Shown piece after piece: positions 7,488-16,939 of a DNA stretch of 64,000 nucleotides. The DNA lies in assembly GCF_900100795.1 (NCBI RefSeq), contig NZ_FNCO01000017.1, positions 62,001-126,000 on the forward strand, written 5' to 3'. This DNA comes from Pseudomonas abietaniphila. Lineage in GTDB: Bacteria; Pseudomonadota; Gammaproteobacteria; Pseudomonadales; Pseudomonadaceae. Position numbers and translations under genes: made by a program. Numbering within the stretch: position 1 is the stretch's first letter; each line of letters begins with the position of its first letter. Under the pieces are notes generated by a model. That model did no database searches. It was not told where the DNA came from and was given only the letters and a program-made list of their open reading frames with translations.

Positions 7488-9230
7488 ATGTCTGATTCCA
7501 ATAAGAAACCCACCCTGCGTTCTGCCCAATGGTTCGGTACCGCCGACAAGAACGGCTTTATGTACCGCAGCTGGATGAAGAACCAGGGCATTGCCGACCA
7601 CCAGTTTCAGGGCAAGCCCATCATCGGCATTTGCAACACCTGGTCCGAGCTCACACCGTGCAACGCCCACTTCCGCACCATCGCCGAACACGTCAAACGC
7701 GGCGTGATCGAAGCCGGCGGTTTCCCGGTTGAATTCCCAGTCTTCTCCAACGGCGAATCGAACCTGCGTCCAACTGCAATGCTGACCCGCAACCTGGCGA
7801 GCATGGACGTGGAAGAGGCGATTCGCGGCAACCCGATTGACGGCGTGGTGCTGTTGACCGGTTGCGACAAGACCACCCCTGCCCTGCTGATGGGCGCGGC
7901 GAGCTGCGACGTGCCGGCCATCGTCGTCACCGGCGGGCCGATGCTGAACGGCAAACACAAAGGCAAAGACATCGGCGCCGGGACCATCGTCTGGCAGATG
8001 CACGAGTCCTATAAAGCCGGGCAGATCAGCCTGGATGAATTCCTCTCCGCCGAAGCCGGCATGTCGCGCTCGGCAGGCACCTGCAACACCATGGGCACCG
8101 CCTCGACTATGGCCTGCATGGCCGAAGCACTCGGCACTTCGTTGCCGCACAACGCCGCCATTCCAGCGGTGGATTCACGCCGTTATGTATTGGCGCACAT
8201 GTCCGGCATGCGCGCGGTGCAGATGGTCAACGAAGACCTGCGCCTGTCGAAGATCCTCACGAAAGAGGCGTTCGAAAACGCCATTCGCGTCAACGCTGCC
8301 ATCGGCGGCTCGACCAACGCCGTGATTCACCTTAAGGCCATCGCCGGTCGTATCGGCGTGGACCTGGAACTGGACGACTGGACCCGCATCGGTCGCGGCA
8401 CGCCGACTCTGGTCGACCTGCAGCCTTCGGGGCGCTTCCTGATGGAAGAGTTCTACTACGCGGGCGGCCTGCCTGCGGTACTGCGTCGTATGGGCGAAAA
8501 CAACCTGATTCCCCACCCTGAAGCGCTGACCGCGAACGGCAAAACCCTTTGGGAAAACGTGCAGAACTCACCGATCTACGGCGATGACGAAGTGATCCGC
8601 GCCATCGACAACCCGCTGGTGGCCGACGGCGGCATCTGTGTGCTGCGTGGCAACCTTGCGCCGTTGGGCGCTGTGCTCAAACCGTCCGCTGCGACGCCCG
8701 CCTTGATGAAGCATCGCGGTCGCGCGGTGGTGTTCGAGAACTTCGACATGTACAAGGCGCGAATCAACGATCCGGAACTGGACGTGGACGCCGACAGCAT
8801 TCTGGTCATGAAAAACTGCGGGCCGAAGGGTTATCCGGGCATGGCAGAGGTTGGCAACATGGGCCTTCCGGCCAAGCTGCTGGCGCAGGGCGTGACGGAC
8901 ATGGTGCGGATTTCCGATGCGCGCATGAGCGGCACGGCGTATGGCACGGTTGTGCTGCACGTTGCGCCGGAAGCGGCCGCGGGCGGTCCGTTGGCGGTGG
9001 TGCAGGAAGGTGACTACATCGAACTCGACTGCTCGACCGGACGCTTGCATCTGGACATCTCAGAAGCAGAACTTGCCGCGCGTCTGGCCGACTGGCAAGC
9101 GCCTCAGCAACTGCTGATCGGCGGTTATCGCCAGCTGTACATTGACCACGTCATGCAGGCGGATCAGGGGTGCGATTTTGACTTCCTGGTAGGGATGCGC
9201 GGGTCGGAAGTGCCAAGGCATTCTCACTGA
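7488..9230 (+). CDS. IlvD/Edd-family pentonate (L-arabonate-type) dehydratase
   Basis: A 580-residue [2Fe-2S] dehydratase of the IlvD/Edd family, close in length and motifs to L-arabinonate and D-xylonate dehydratases, which turn pentonate into 2-keto-3-deoxypentonate. Cluster cysteines are C58 (TPCN), C126 (LLTGCDKTTPA) and C199 (SAGTCNTMGTAST). The C-terminal half has VMKNCGPKGYPGMAEVG and RISDARMSGTAYG, which binds substrate and metal. Its GICNTWSELTPCNAHFR and long FPVFSNGESNLRPTAML segment favour the sugar-acid branch over biosynthetic IlvD. It is divergent from an MFS transporter and followed by a GntR regulator on the same strand. Together with the KGSADH and AraD1 genes it makes a full non-phosphorylated pentose pathway. 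Whether the natural substrate is arabonate, xylonate or galactonate is open. Confidence 0.88.
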   Translation: MSDSNKKPTLRSAQWFGTADKNGFMYRSWMKNQGIADHQFQGKPIIGICNTWSELTPCNAHFRTIAEHVKRGVIEAGGFPVEFPVFSNGESNLRPTAMLTRNLASMDVEEAIRGNPIDGVVLLTGCDKTTPALLMGAASCDVPAIVVTGGPMLNGKHKGKDIGAGTIVWQMHESYKAGQISLDEFLSAEAGMSRSAGTCNTMGTASTMACMAEALGTSLPHNAAIPAVDSRRYVLAHMSGMRAVQMVNEDLRLSKILTKEAFENAIRVNAAIGGSTNAVIHLKAIAGRIGVDLELDDWTRIGRGTPTLVDLQPSGRFLMEEFYYAGGLPAVLRRMGENNLIPHPEALTANGKTLWENVQNSPIYGDDEVIRAIDNPLVADGGICVLRGNLAPLGAVLKPSAATPALMKHRGRAVVFENFDMYKARINDPELDVDADSILVMKNCGPKGYPGMAEVGNMGLPAKLLAQGVTDMVRISDARMSGTAYGTVVLHVAPEAAAGGPLAVVQEGDYIELDCSTGRLHLDISEAELAARLADWQAPQQLLIGGYRQLYIDHVMQADQGCDFDFLVGMRGSEVPRHSH

Positions 9231-9260
9231 TACCTGCTTGCTGCATACGTACTGCGTGAA

Positions 9261-9351
9261 CTGTAGGAGCGCGCTTGCCCGCGATAGCGGTGTGTCAGGT
9301 TCAAATAATTTGCCTGACACACCCTGATCGCGGGCAAGCGCGCTCCTACAG
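9261..9351. repeat. Paired REP, family A
   Basis: Inverted copies of CTGTAGGAGCGCGCTTGCCC with about 45 bases between, including a nested TGTGTCAGG...CCTGACACA stem. It separates the dehydratase from the regulator gene. Confidence 0.85.
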
Positions 9352-9446
9352 GTCTGGGTGTGACATCGAATTTCGCGTTGCGCCGCCCATTCCCCGCCAA
9401 TGCTATGATGCGCGGCATTCACCGCTCAGGATCGCGCCGCGCCCCC

Positions 9447-10169
9447 ATGGATTACCGTAAGCCCTCCGACCGCAAAAGCATGCACTCACGCATCGTCCAG
9501 GACATCGGCATGCAGATCGTTTCAGGCCGCTTCAAACCTGACGACAAGCTGCCCGCTGAAGCCTTGCTCTGTGAAGAATATGCCGTCAGTCGCCCGGTGT
9601 TGCGAGAGGCCACGCGTGTGCTGGTCGCCAAGGGCCTGGTCTATTCCCGTCCGCGTGTCGGCACGGTGGTCAAACCTCGCCGCGAATGGCACATCCTCGA
9701 CCCGGACGTCCTTCACTGGCTGATGCAAAGCTCGCCGCAGAACGAGTTCTTCGCCCTGCTCACCAGCGTGCGCAGCATCATCGAACCCGCTGCCGCTGCC
9801 CTCGCCGCGCAACATGCCACCACCGATGAAATCGCCGCCATCGGCGAGGCGTATCAACGCATGGAAGCCGCGCCGACAGTGGAAGCCGTGCTGCAACCGG
9901 ACCTGGATTTCCACAGCCGTATCGCCGACGCCACCCACAACGATCTGCTGGCCCATTTGTGCAACATGCTGTCGCTGGCCTTGCGCGAAGCGTTGAAGCA
10001 TTCCAACAAACGCCCGAACCTGCACGAACTGGCCCTGCCCCGGCACAAGGCGATTCTGACCGCCATCGAAAACCGCGATGCCCTCGGCGCTCACCACGCC
10101 ACGCTGGTCCAGTTGGACGACGCGCGTAACGCGCTGAATGTGGTGCTGGGACAAGGATTGAAGCTGTAG
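9447..10169 (+). CDS. FadR-type GntR transcriptional regulator
   Basis: A 240-residue regulator with an N-terminal GntR winged helix (residues about 8-75: SRIVQDIGMQIVSGRF, PAEALLCEEYAVSRPVLREA, LVAKGLVYSRPRVGTVV) and a C-terminal all-helical FCD ligand domain (residues about 95-225). The FCD metal/ligand residues are visible in LDFHSRIADATHNDLLAHL and LPRHKAILTAIENRD. FCD regulators usually sense small organic acids and release DNA when the ligand binds. The frame stays open upstream, but MDYRKPSDRKSMHSRI is the natural family start; no strong ribosome-binding site precedes it, so a start at 9402 or 9405 is possible. It most likely controls the neighbouring pentonate genes through the operator at 7386-7398. 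Confidence 0.88.
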   Translation: MDYRKPSDRKSMHSRIVQDIGMQIVSGRFKPDDKLPAEALLCEEYAVSRPVLREATRVLVAKGLVYSRPRVGTVVKPRREWHILDPDVLHWLMQSSPQNEFFALLTSVRSIIEPAAAALAAQHATTDEIAAIGEAYQRMEAAPTVEAVLQPDLDFHSRIADATHNDLLAHLCNMLSLALREALKHSNKRPNLHELALPRHKAILTAIENRDALGAHHATLVQLDDARNALNVVLGQGLKL

Positions 10170-10431
10170 GCCGCCACGCAATTGTGCGAGCTTGATCTGG
10201 GCGGCATGCCGACGAATGCGTCAGTTCCGAGACATCGATACCGGATGACCCACCGCCTTCGAGATCAAGCTAGCCCCCCACCATCGCGGGCTTAGCCCGA
10301 TGTCGTCTCTGCAGCCTGCACCCCGCCAAAACTCCGCTATAACCAATAGAACCCAATTCGCCATCGACACGGATTAGTCGCCCTTTCATGCCTTATTGCC
10401 CGCGACCTCAGTGCAAAAAATGAGGCTCATC

Positions 10432-11658
10432 ATGTACCCAATCGCCAGGCTCTGCGGTATCGCTGTGCTTCTGGGGTTATTGGCAGCGCTGCTCCTGAAA
10501 AACATGCTGTTGGGCGACGCGGTCGACTTTCATCGGCACAAAGCCCTGCTGATCGGCATCGACGGTGTGCAGTACGAACAACTCAAACACGCCATGGATG
10601 CCGGCAAAGCCCCTTTCATCACCCAGCTTCATCCGGCCATGAGCTACACCGGCGGCATCATCGGCAGCTCGACTCAGCAACCCACGTTCAGCGGTCCCGG
10701 CTGGGCCACGGTGCTGACGGGCGCTTGGGTCAACCGTCACCGAATTGCCGGCAACAACAGCAGCCTGCGCAACAAGACCGACAGTCTGTTCAAGCTGATC
10801 AGCCTGTCCTCCCCCACGCGTCACACCGCGAGCATCGTCAGCTGGAACCCGATCAACGATAACTTCATCGACGACATCAACGCCGGGTTCATCGAACTGG
10901 GCGTGAAGTGTGGGGGCGATGATCAATGCACGACCGACCGTACGGTTCAGGAACTGCGCACCGGCAATTTCGACTTTATCTTCGTGCACCTCGATCAAGC
11001 GGACAACGCAGGGCACGAAAACGGGTTTGGTCCTCGCTATCAGGAGGCAATCGCGCGGGTGGACCTGCAGATCGGGCAAATCCTCGGGGCGCTGGACAAA
11101 CGCAAACAACAGAACCCCGACGAAGACTGGCTGGTCATGCTGACCACCGACCATGGACGGCGCCCGCCAGACGGTTATGACCATGGCGAACAGAGCCGCA
11201 GCGAAAAAACCACCTTCATCGGGCTTAACAAACCGGCCAACGAGGAGCTGACGCACCCAATCGGCGACCCGTTCGACAGCAGGCTTGACGGCCTGTACGG
11301 GTTCGCCAGCGTCGCCGACATCGCCCCGACGATCCTCGCTCATCTGGGGATCAACTCGGATCCGGAACGCTATGTCATCGACGGCGTGCCGCTGATCGGG
11401 CATGTCGGTGTGCGACAGCTCACCGCAACCCTGAACACCGCCACGCGCTCGGTCAGTCTGCGTTGGCGCGTCACTGAAGGCAGCAAACAACCGCTGCGCA
11501 TTTATCGCTCGGGTCAACTGATCGCCAAACTCACGGACTCCTCCCGCGAATACATCGACACTGAGCTGCCACAGCCCATCGGCCCCCTCAATTACACGGT
11601 GGTGCTTAATGACGTTCCCGTTTCCAGGCTGATCACGGAGCCGCCCGCCAAGCGCTGA
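10432..11658 (+). CDS. Membrane-anchored alkaline-phosphatase-superfamily phosphodiesterase
   Basis: A 408-residue protein with an N-terminal membrane anchor (YPIARLCGIAVLLGLLAALL) and a type I phosphodiesterase / nucleotide pyrophosphatase domain facing the periplasm. Metal and catalytic segments are LLIGIDGVQ, PTFSGPGWATVLTGAW (T or S nucleophile), HLDQADNAGHENGFG and TTDHGRRPPDGYDHGEQS, in the right order for the family. The last 75 residues look like a small beta sandwich (VSLRWRVTEGSKQPLRIYRSG...). It may hydrolyse phosphodiesters on lipids, glycans or nucleotides outside the cytoplasm. In-frame TTG 10396 and ATG 10420 exist, but TGAGG at 10421-10425 places the start at ATG 10432. It stands alone, with about 260 bases before and 480 after. 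Confidence 0.85.
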   Translation: MYPIARLCGIAVLLGLLAALLLKNMLLGDAVDFHRHKALLIGIDGVQYEQLKHAMDAGKAPFITQLHPAMSYTGGIIGSSTQQPTFSGPGWATVLTGAWVNRHRIAGNNSSLRNKTDSLFKLISLSSPTRHTASIVSWNPINDNFIDDINAGFIELGVKCGGDDQCTTDRTVQELRTGNFDFIFVHLDQADNAGHENGFGPRYQEAIARVDLQIGQILGALDKRKQQNPDEDWLVMLTTDHGRRPPDGYDHGEQSRSEKTTFIGLNKPANEELTHPIGDPFDSRLDGLYGFASVADIAPTILAHLGINSDPERYVIDGVPLIGHVGVRQLTATLNTATRSVSLRWRVTEGSKQPLRIYRSGQLIAKLTDSSREYIDTELPQPIGPLNYTVVLNDVPVSRLITEPPAKR

Positions 11659-12139
11659 ACCATTGGCATGACAAACGGGATCCTTATATTTTTTTGCGCT
11701 GTCGCGCTTTTCACTCTGGCTTTAATCGCAGAAACGACCAAAGGTTGGCAGTATCTGGCGCCTTCATAAACATCGCCAGATCAGTGGGTTACAGGCAACC
11801 AAAAAACCCGCCTGCCGTTCATCGCGCCAAAAAAGCGTGCCACCAAACCGGCGCCAATCTTTGAGCGCGCGCAGGTGATTGACAGTAAAAGACTTCCCGC
11901 CTAGCGTAACGGCAGTGATCGTTTTCTCCTGCCTGGATCACTTCGGCTGCATTTCTACAAGACGGGACGTATCCAGCCTTTTCAGTCCTGCGCTTTCAAC
12001 AAGACAGTTCCCTTACCTCGCCTCTGACCGGGCGACGCTTTCGTATGCCTTGGTTTAGCTGTCGTCGACCTGACGCAGTCACGGCGCCTGCGTGCCCGTC
12101 TGCGAACTGATTTCTACACGCTCGACCCTGGAGTGCCGG
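11659..12139 (+). other. Long leader / gap before the polysaccharide operon
   Basis: No gene is seen in these 481 bases. They hold an inverted repeat ATCTGGCG (11753-11760) / CGCCAGAT (11774-11781) without a T-tract, and a weak sigma70-like promoter TTGACA (11879-11884), 17-base spacer, TAGCGT (11902-11907). If that promoter is real the operon has a 5' leader of about 230 bases, long enough for RsmA-type or other post-transcriptional control. Confidence 0.4.
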
Positions 12140-13387
12140 ATGATGACCAATTTGTCGATCGAGCCGATCGAGATGACGGGCAAGCCTTCGAAGCCGCGCT
12201 TTTTTACGCTGTCGCTGCTGCCCAGGCTGGTGGGATTCAGCGTGCTGTTTTTCATCGTGTGGCTGCTGTTCTCCACCCTCTTCATGCCCCTGCTGTCATC
12301 GTCCGCCACCCGCGCGATCCTGAACGCTCCGGTGATTTTGCTGACCACGCCCATCGACGGGGTGGTCAGCTCGCTCAGGATCAAACCCGGTGAGGCATTC
12401 GAGAAAGGTCAGACCATCGCCACCATCGAAAACCCCCGTGCGAATCAAGAAACCCTGCTCACCTTGCAAACCCGTCGCCTTACCCTGGAACAACAACTCG
12501 CGTCACTGAAAAGTCAGGCCGAGCATGACCAGCAGTTTTACGACGCGCTGGACAAAACCAGTCAGCAATACCAGAGCGCGTACCGCACCCGACAGCTGTA
12601 CGCCCAGCGCGCGCTGAAAGCCGAAAGTGTCGCGGCCGATGCCCGTCTGCAGGACGCTCAGGCCACGGTGACCCGCAACCTGGAGTTGTTCCGTCAGGGC
12701 GCAATCAGCGAGGCGGCAGTGACCTCGTCCAAAGCTCAACTGGCGTCGCTGCAAGGCGCCGCCGAATCGATTCGTTCGCAGGTGCGCATCAACAGCGGCG
12801 ACGTCTCAGCGGCCAGCGAACAGGTGTATCTCGATCCGGACCAACTGCGCATGTTCGACCTTCAGGCGCAGATGACCACCTTGCAGCTGAGCCTGGCGAA
12901 CCAGACGAAGAACCGCGCGACGCAACAGGAGGAACTGGACAATCTCAACCGTCTGATCGAGACCGAACAGAACCGGGTCAGGTTGATGGCCGCCTATAAC
13001 GTGGTCGCCTACGCACCGGGCACCGTGCAGGAGCTGATCGCGCCGGAAGGCACGCTGGTGCGCGCCGGTTCCACGCTGGTGCGCGCCACGCATTGCAATG
13101 AAAGCAACGTCATCGCGGTTTTTCCCGAGCGCATGGCAAGCAAGATCACCCGCGATACGGTGTTGAAAGTCAATGTCGCTGGCCTGAACCAACCGTTGCA
13201 GGCCCACGTGGTCCAGCTGCTGTCCAAGCCCAGCGATACCCAGTCTGCGAACTACAGCGTGCCCTTCCCGTTCGCCGAGCAAAACTCGGTGTACGTGGTG
13301 GGCGCCTTCGACGAAGGCCTGTCAGAAAACGAGCGCGCCCGCACCTGCAACCCGGGCAACTGGGTGACGACCGAGGTCTGGCGTTGA
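12140..13387 (+). CDS. HlyD-like membrane-fusion / polysaccharide export adaptor
   Basis: A 415-residue periplasmic adaptor anchored by one N-terminal helix (PRLVGFSVLFFIVWLLFSTL, about residues 25-45). A lipoyl-like half (VILLTTPIDGVVSSLRIKPGEAFEKGQTIATIENP) is followed by a long coiled coil (about 115-290, rich in Q, E, R) and the second lipoyl half (AYNVVAYAPGTVQELIAPEGTLVRAG), then a beta-barrel domain. This is the HlyD/EmrA layout, also seen in Alg44 and BgsB, partners of GT2 polysaccharide synthases. GGAG six bases before ATG 12140 sets the start. It overlaps the next gene by 4 bases and heads an operon with a GT2 synthase and an OprM-type protein, so it most likely couples glycan synthesis to export, not a small-molecule pump. 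Confidence 0.82.
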   Translation: MMTNLSIEPIEMTGKPSKPRFFTLSLLPRLVGFSVLFFIVWLLFSTLFMPLLSSSATRAILNAPVILLTTPIDGVVSSLRIKPGEAFEKGQTIATIENPRANQETLLTLQTRRLTLEQQLASLKSQAEHDQQFYDALDKTSQQYQSAYRTRQLYAQRALKAESVAADARLQDAQATVTRNLELFRQGAISEAAVTSSKAQLASLQGAAESIRSQVRINSGDVSAASEQVYLDPDQLRMFDLQAQMTTLQLSLANQTKNRATQQEELDNLNRLIETEQNRVRLMAAYNVVAYAPGTVQELIAPEGTLVRAGSTLVRATHCNESNVIAVFPERMASKITRDTVLKVNVAGLNQPLQAHVVQLLSKPSDTQSANYSVPFPFAEQNSVYVVGAFDEGLSENERARTCNPGNWVTTEVWR

Positions 13388-14622
13388 AAGCCTTGCTGAC
13401 GTCGCTGCTGATGACCCTTGTCATCACGCCCGCGCTGGCCGAACAAAGCCGCCCCCAGCTCGAACGCCTGACCTGCGCGGCCCTCGACCGTGCCGTCCAG
13501 TCCCTCCCCGACGGCCCGGTGATGCTCGCCAGTTATCCCGCGTTCGAGGGGCGTCCTCCGGCCATCGTCGCCCTGCGCGGCGTGGCCTTCACCTACGATA
13601 ACGCGCTCGCCAGCATCGCCCTGTTCGGCTGCGGCAAACCGATCTCCGCGCAACGCATCGCCGATGCCCTTGTCTACGCCACCGACAACGATCCCGATTA
13701 CCAGGACGGCCGTTTGCGCAACGCCTATGCCGCAGGTTCGGTGAAGCGACAGGGTCCGATTCTGCTGCCGGGCTACTGGAGCCAGGAACGCAACGCCTGG
13801 AATCAGGACGCCTATCAGGTCGGCAGCGCCACCGGCAATCAAGCCTGGGCGGTGCTGGCCTTGCTGGAAGCGTTCCGCCAGAGCGAGGAACAGCGCTATC
13901 TGCTGGCGGCGGAAAAAGTCCTGCTGTGGACCCAGCGCAACACCTACGACAGTCAGGCACCGGCGGGTTTCATCGGCGGCTTCTACGGTTATCCGCCCAA
14001 CCCGGTGCGTCAGGGCTGGAAGTCCACTGAGCACAACGTCGATCTGGCTGCGGCCTGGGCCGCGCTGAACAGCATCACGGCCAGTCAGGACAGCGCCAAG
14101 CAGGCGCAAATTGCCCGGCACTTCGTCGACAGCCAGTGGCTCGCCACCGAGGGCCGGTTCCTGATCGGCACCCTGCCCGATGGCCGCACCGCCGAGCATC
14201 AACGCTCCGGCCTGGATGCCCAGATCTGGCCGCTGATTGCCGTGGGAAATCCGCCTACCGACTGGTCCCGCGTGTTTACCTTCATCGATCAGGTGCACCG
14301 TTTTGGCGGCGGTTACGGCTTCAACCGGGACCCGGACGGGCTGTGGACCGAAGGCACCGCGCAGGCCGCCGCCGTCGCGCAACTGACCGGCGCCACCGAC
14401 AAAGCCAAGCCGCTGTGGTCACTGCTGATCGACCAGCAGGCAGCCGATGGCTGGCTCTTCGCGACGCCGCAACCGCAGATCAGCACCGGGCTGGCCATCG
14501 GACCGGATTCCACCGGCAACGACTTTTTCTACTACCACCTGCCTCATCTGGGGGCCACGGCGTGGGCGGCCATCGCGGCCAGCGGCGTGAACCCCTTCAC
14601 CGGAGCCCAGGAGGCGAACTGA
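13384..14622 (+). CDS. Exported glycosidase-like (helical toroid) protein of the polysaccharide operon
   Basis: A 412-residue protein with a Sec signal peptide (KALLTSLLMTLVITPALA). The start is a TTG at 13384 that overlaps the stop of the adaptor gene by 4 bases, so translation is probably coupled. The body is rich in helices with repeated aromatic/glycine turns: NAWNQDAYQVGSATGNQAWA, AGFIGGFYGYPPNP, TEHNVDLAAAWAALN, RSGLDAQIWPLI, GFNRDPDGLWTEGTAQAAA. This pattern suggests an alpha/alpha toroid of the six-hairpin glycosidase type, though I cannot name the family. A periplasmic hydrolase or lyase working with the GT2 synthase, as BcsZ or AlgL do in other systems, is the best guess. Acidic residues in TEHNVD and LWTEGTA are candidate catalytic sites. 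Confidence 0.7.
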   Translation: MKALLTSLLMTLVITPALAEQSRPQLERLTCAALDRAVQSLPDGPVMLASYPAFEGRPPAIVALRGVAFTYDNALASIALFGCGKPISAQRIADALVYATDNDPDYQDGRLRNAYAAGSVKRQGPILLPGYWSQERNAWNQDAYQVGSATGNQAWAVLALLEAFRQSEEQRYLLAAEKVLLWTQRNTYDSQAPAGFIGGFYGYPPNPVRQGWKSTEHNVDLAAAWAALNSITASQDSAKQAQIARHFVDSQWLATEGRFLIGTLPDGRTAEHQRSGLDAQIWPLIAVGNPPTDWSRVFTFIDQVHRFGGGYGFNRDPDGLWTEGTAQAAAVAQLTGATDKAKPLWSLLIDQQAADGWLFATPQPQISTGLAIGPDSTGNDFFYYHLPHLGATAWAAIAASGVNPFTGAQEAN

Positions 14623-14623
14623 C

Positions 14624-16789
14624 ATGCACGCCCTCGATTCGCTGCAACTGTGGCAGCTCAACCTTGGCACCCTGGCCATGGTCGTGTTGTTCGCCTGCCT
14701 GACCCATCGCGACCAATGGGGCGCGCGTGCCGTGTTCGGCGTCATGACCGGGCTGCTGCTGATCAACTACGTGATCTGGCGGGTGCGCGAAACGCTACCG
14801 GACATCCATTCGGGCTTCGCCGCGCTGTGGTCGTACACGTTCCTGTTTTTCGAGATGCTGGCGATCACTTACACGCTGGTGTCGATCGTGGTCATGCTGG
14901 TGCGCAGCGACCACACGCAAGCCGCCGATGCGGGCGAGGAACGCCTGCGCGGCGCCGGCCCACACGTGCCTGCCGTCGATGTGTTCATCTGCACGTACAA
15001 CGAAGGGCTGGACGTACTCGAGAAGACGATCATTGCCGCCAAGGCCATGGACTATCCCAACTTCAACGTCTGGGTACTGGACGACACGCGTCGCGACTGG
15101 CTGCGCGATTACTGCGCGCAAATGGGCGTTTACTACGCCCGCCGACCCGACAACAGCCACGCCAAGGCGGGCAACCTCAACAACGGTTTGCGCCAGTCAG
15201 AAGCCTCGACAAACGCGCCTTACATTCTGGTGCTGGACGCAGACTTCGCGCCGCAGCAACCGATCCTGATGCGCACGCTCGGCTTGTTTGAAGACCCGAA
15301 AGTCGCACTGGTGCAAACCCCGCAGTTCTATTACAACCCGGATCCGATTCAGCACAACCTTGGCTCGTCCACTTGCTGGGTCGATGAACAGCGGGTGTTC
15401 TTCGACGTGTTTCAACCGGCCAAGGACGGCTGGGACGCGGCCTTCTGTGTCGGCACATCCTTCGTCGTGCGCCGCGACCGGATCAACGAGATCGGCGGCT
15501 TTCCAACCGGCTCCGTGTGCGAAGACATCTACACCACCTACCGCTTGCTGCAACGCGGCTACGTGACGCGCTGGCTCAACGAGCGGCTGTCGATCGGCCT
15601 GTCCGCCGAAGGCCTGACCGAGTACATCAACCAGCGCGGCCGCTGGTGCCTGGGCACGATTCAGGTCGCGCTGCTTGCGGACGGTCCACTTCGAGGGCGC
15701 GGCTACACGCTCAACGACCGGCTGCATTACATCCACGGGATGCTGCACTGGTTTTCCAAGCCGTTCATTCTGATGATGCTGATCTCGCCGTTGCTCTACT
15801 GGTATTTCGGCATCGCCGGGTTCTACGCCAAGCCGATGGACTTTCTGGCGTTCGGCATGCCGGCGCTCATTGCCTTCTGGGGTTACGGCACGTGGGTCAC
15901 CGACCGCAGGACGCTGCCGATCTTCACCGAAGTCACGCAGATCGTCGCCTCGCTGGCGGTGACGGCCACGATCATCAGCGCGTTGATTCGTCCCTTTGGC
16001 CGGCCGTTCAAGGTCACGGCCAAAGGACTGGACCGGTCGAAGACCATGGTGCACTGGAAGCTGTTCGGGTTCTTTTTCTTTCTCACGCTGTTCGCGCAAG
16101 TCGGTGCGTTCACGGCGATTGCGACCGCGGACACCTTCGACGGCAACGTGCAATTCAACCTGTGCTGGACGGTGGTCGCGTTGATCTACAACGTCGCCAC
16201 GCTGGTGGCCTGCGTCGACCGTCCGCGCCTGCACGGCGAAGAGCGCTTCCCCTTCCTCAAACCGGCCGGGCTGCATCTGACCGGACGCATGTTCGCCGGA
16301 CGCCTGACGGACATCTCGCTCACCGGCGTCTCGTTCGCCTGCGAACACGCCGAGTTGATCAAGCCGGGGTTGCGGGGCGAGGTCTGGGTCAACAAGGTGG
16401 GCCGCGTGTCCATCGAGGTGAAACGCCAGACCGGCGACGGCCGTTTGGGGCTGCAGTTCATCGACATGGACGACGCCTTGCGCCAGCGGCTGATCGGACG
16501 ATTGTTCAGCGACGCCAACACCAACGTCGCGGGTAAGGCCATGCCGGGTGTCGCATTCAGCAGTTTGCTGCGCCGCTCGCTGATCGGCGAAAAACGCCCG
16601 CCTCAGCCGCTTCACACCCGCGCCGTGCGCCAACAACGGGCCGTGCGCGGCCGTCGACCGTTGCCGCGTTTCAAGACCGTCAGCATGCGCCTGCCCGAAG
16701 GCCCTATGCCAAGACTGTCGGCCCCGCGCGGGGACGTGGTGTCGTGGCTGTTCATGCACATACGCGCGTGGTTCGGGATGCGGTTGTGA
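14624..16789 (+). CDS. BcsA-like GT2 processive glycan synthase with PilZ-like C-terminus
   Basis: A 721-residue inner-membrane synthase. Two or three N-terminal helices (about 14-95) precede a family 2 glycosyltransferase domain with every processive signature: D153-D154 in VLDDTRRD, D205-A-D207, QTPQFYYNPDP, acceptor acid in CED (299-301) and QRGRW (337-341). Several helices follow (about 370-530). Residues 545-630 form a PilZ-like beta domain containing D563-I-S-L-T-G568, which fits the c-di-GMP motif (D/N)xSxxG; a clear RxxxR partner is not evident. The last 75 residues are basic and Arg-rich. Cellulose, mixed-linkage beta-glucan and curdlan synthases share this layout. It starts one base after the previous stop. 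Product sugar cannot be read from sequence; BgsA-like mixed-linkage glucan is the nearest known case. Confidence 0.88.
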   Translation: MHALDSLQLWQLNLGTLAMVVLFACLTHRDQWGARAVFGVMTGLLLINYVIWRVRETLPDIHSGFAALWSYTFLFFEMLAITYTLVSIVVMLVRSDHTQAADAGEERLRGAGPHVPAVDVFICTYNEGLDVLEKTIIAAKAMDYPNFNVWVLDDTRRDWLRDYCAQMGVYYARRPDNSHAKAGNLNNGLRQSEASTNAPYILVLDADFAPQQPILMRTLGLFEDPKVALVQTPQFYYNPDPIQHNLGSSTCWVDEQRVFFDVFQPAKDGWDAAFCVGTSFVVRRDRINEIGGFPTGSVCEDIYTTYRLLQRGYVTRWLNERLSIGLSAEGLTEYINQRGRWCLGTIQVALLADGPLRGRGYTLNDRLHYIHGMLHWFSKPFILMMLISPLLYWYFGIAGFYAKPMDFLAFGMPALIAFWGYGTWVTDRRTLPIFTEVTQIVASLAVTATIISALIRPFGRPFKVTAKGLDRSKTMVHWKLFGFFFFLTLFAQVGAFTAIATADTFDGNVQFNLCWTVVALIYNVATLVACVDRPRLHGEERFPFLKPAGLHLTGRMFAGRLTDISLTGVSFACEHAELIKPGLRGEVWVNKVGRVSIEVKRQTGDGRLGLQFIDMDDALRQRLIGRLFSDANTNVAGKAMPGVAFSSLLRRSLIGEKRPPQPLHTRAVRQQRAVRGRRPLPRFKTVSMRLPEGPMPRLSAPRGDVVSWLFMHIRAWFGMRL

Positions 16790-16835
16790 TCAGGTGGTTT
16801 CAACCGTCTGGGCTGAGTTGGAGCGCACTCCCTCC

Positions 16836-16862
16836 CTGTGGGAGCGAATTTATTCGCGAAAA
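16836..16862. repeat. Single half REP, family C
   Basis: One unpaired copy of CTGTGGGAGCGAATTTATTC followed by GCGAA, in the gap between the GT2 synthase and the outer-membrane gene. Confidence 0.7.
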
Positions 16863-16939
16863 AGGGTTCACCACAACGCTCAGAGGACGTTTGCCTCACA
16901 AGAATCTTTGGTTGTTCCACGTTTACCGAGAGCACGCCG

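Noticed and set aside
11753..11781. Intrinsic terminator of the phosphodiesterase gene
   Set aside because: The 8-base stem has a 13-base loop and no T-tract after it.
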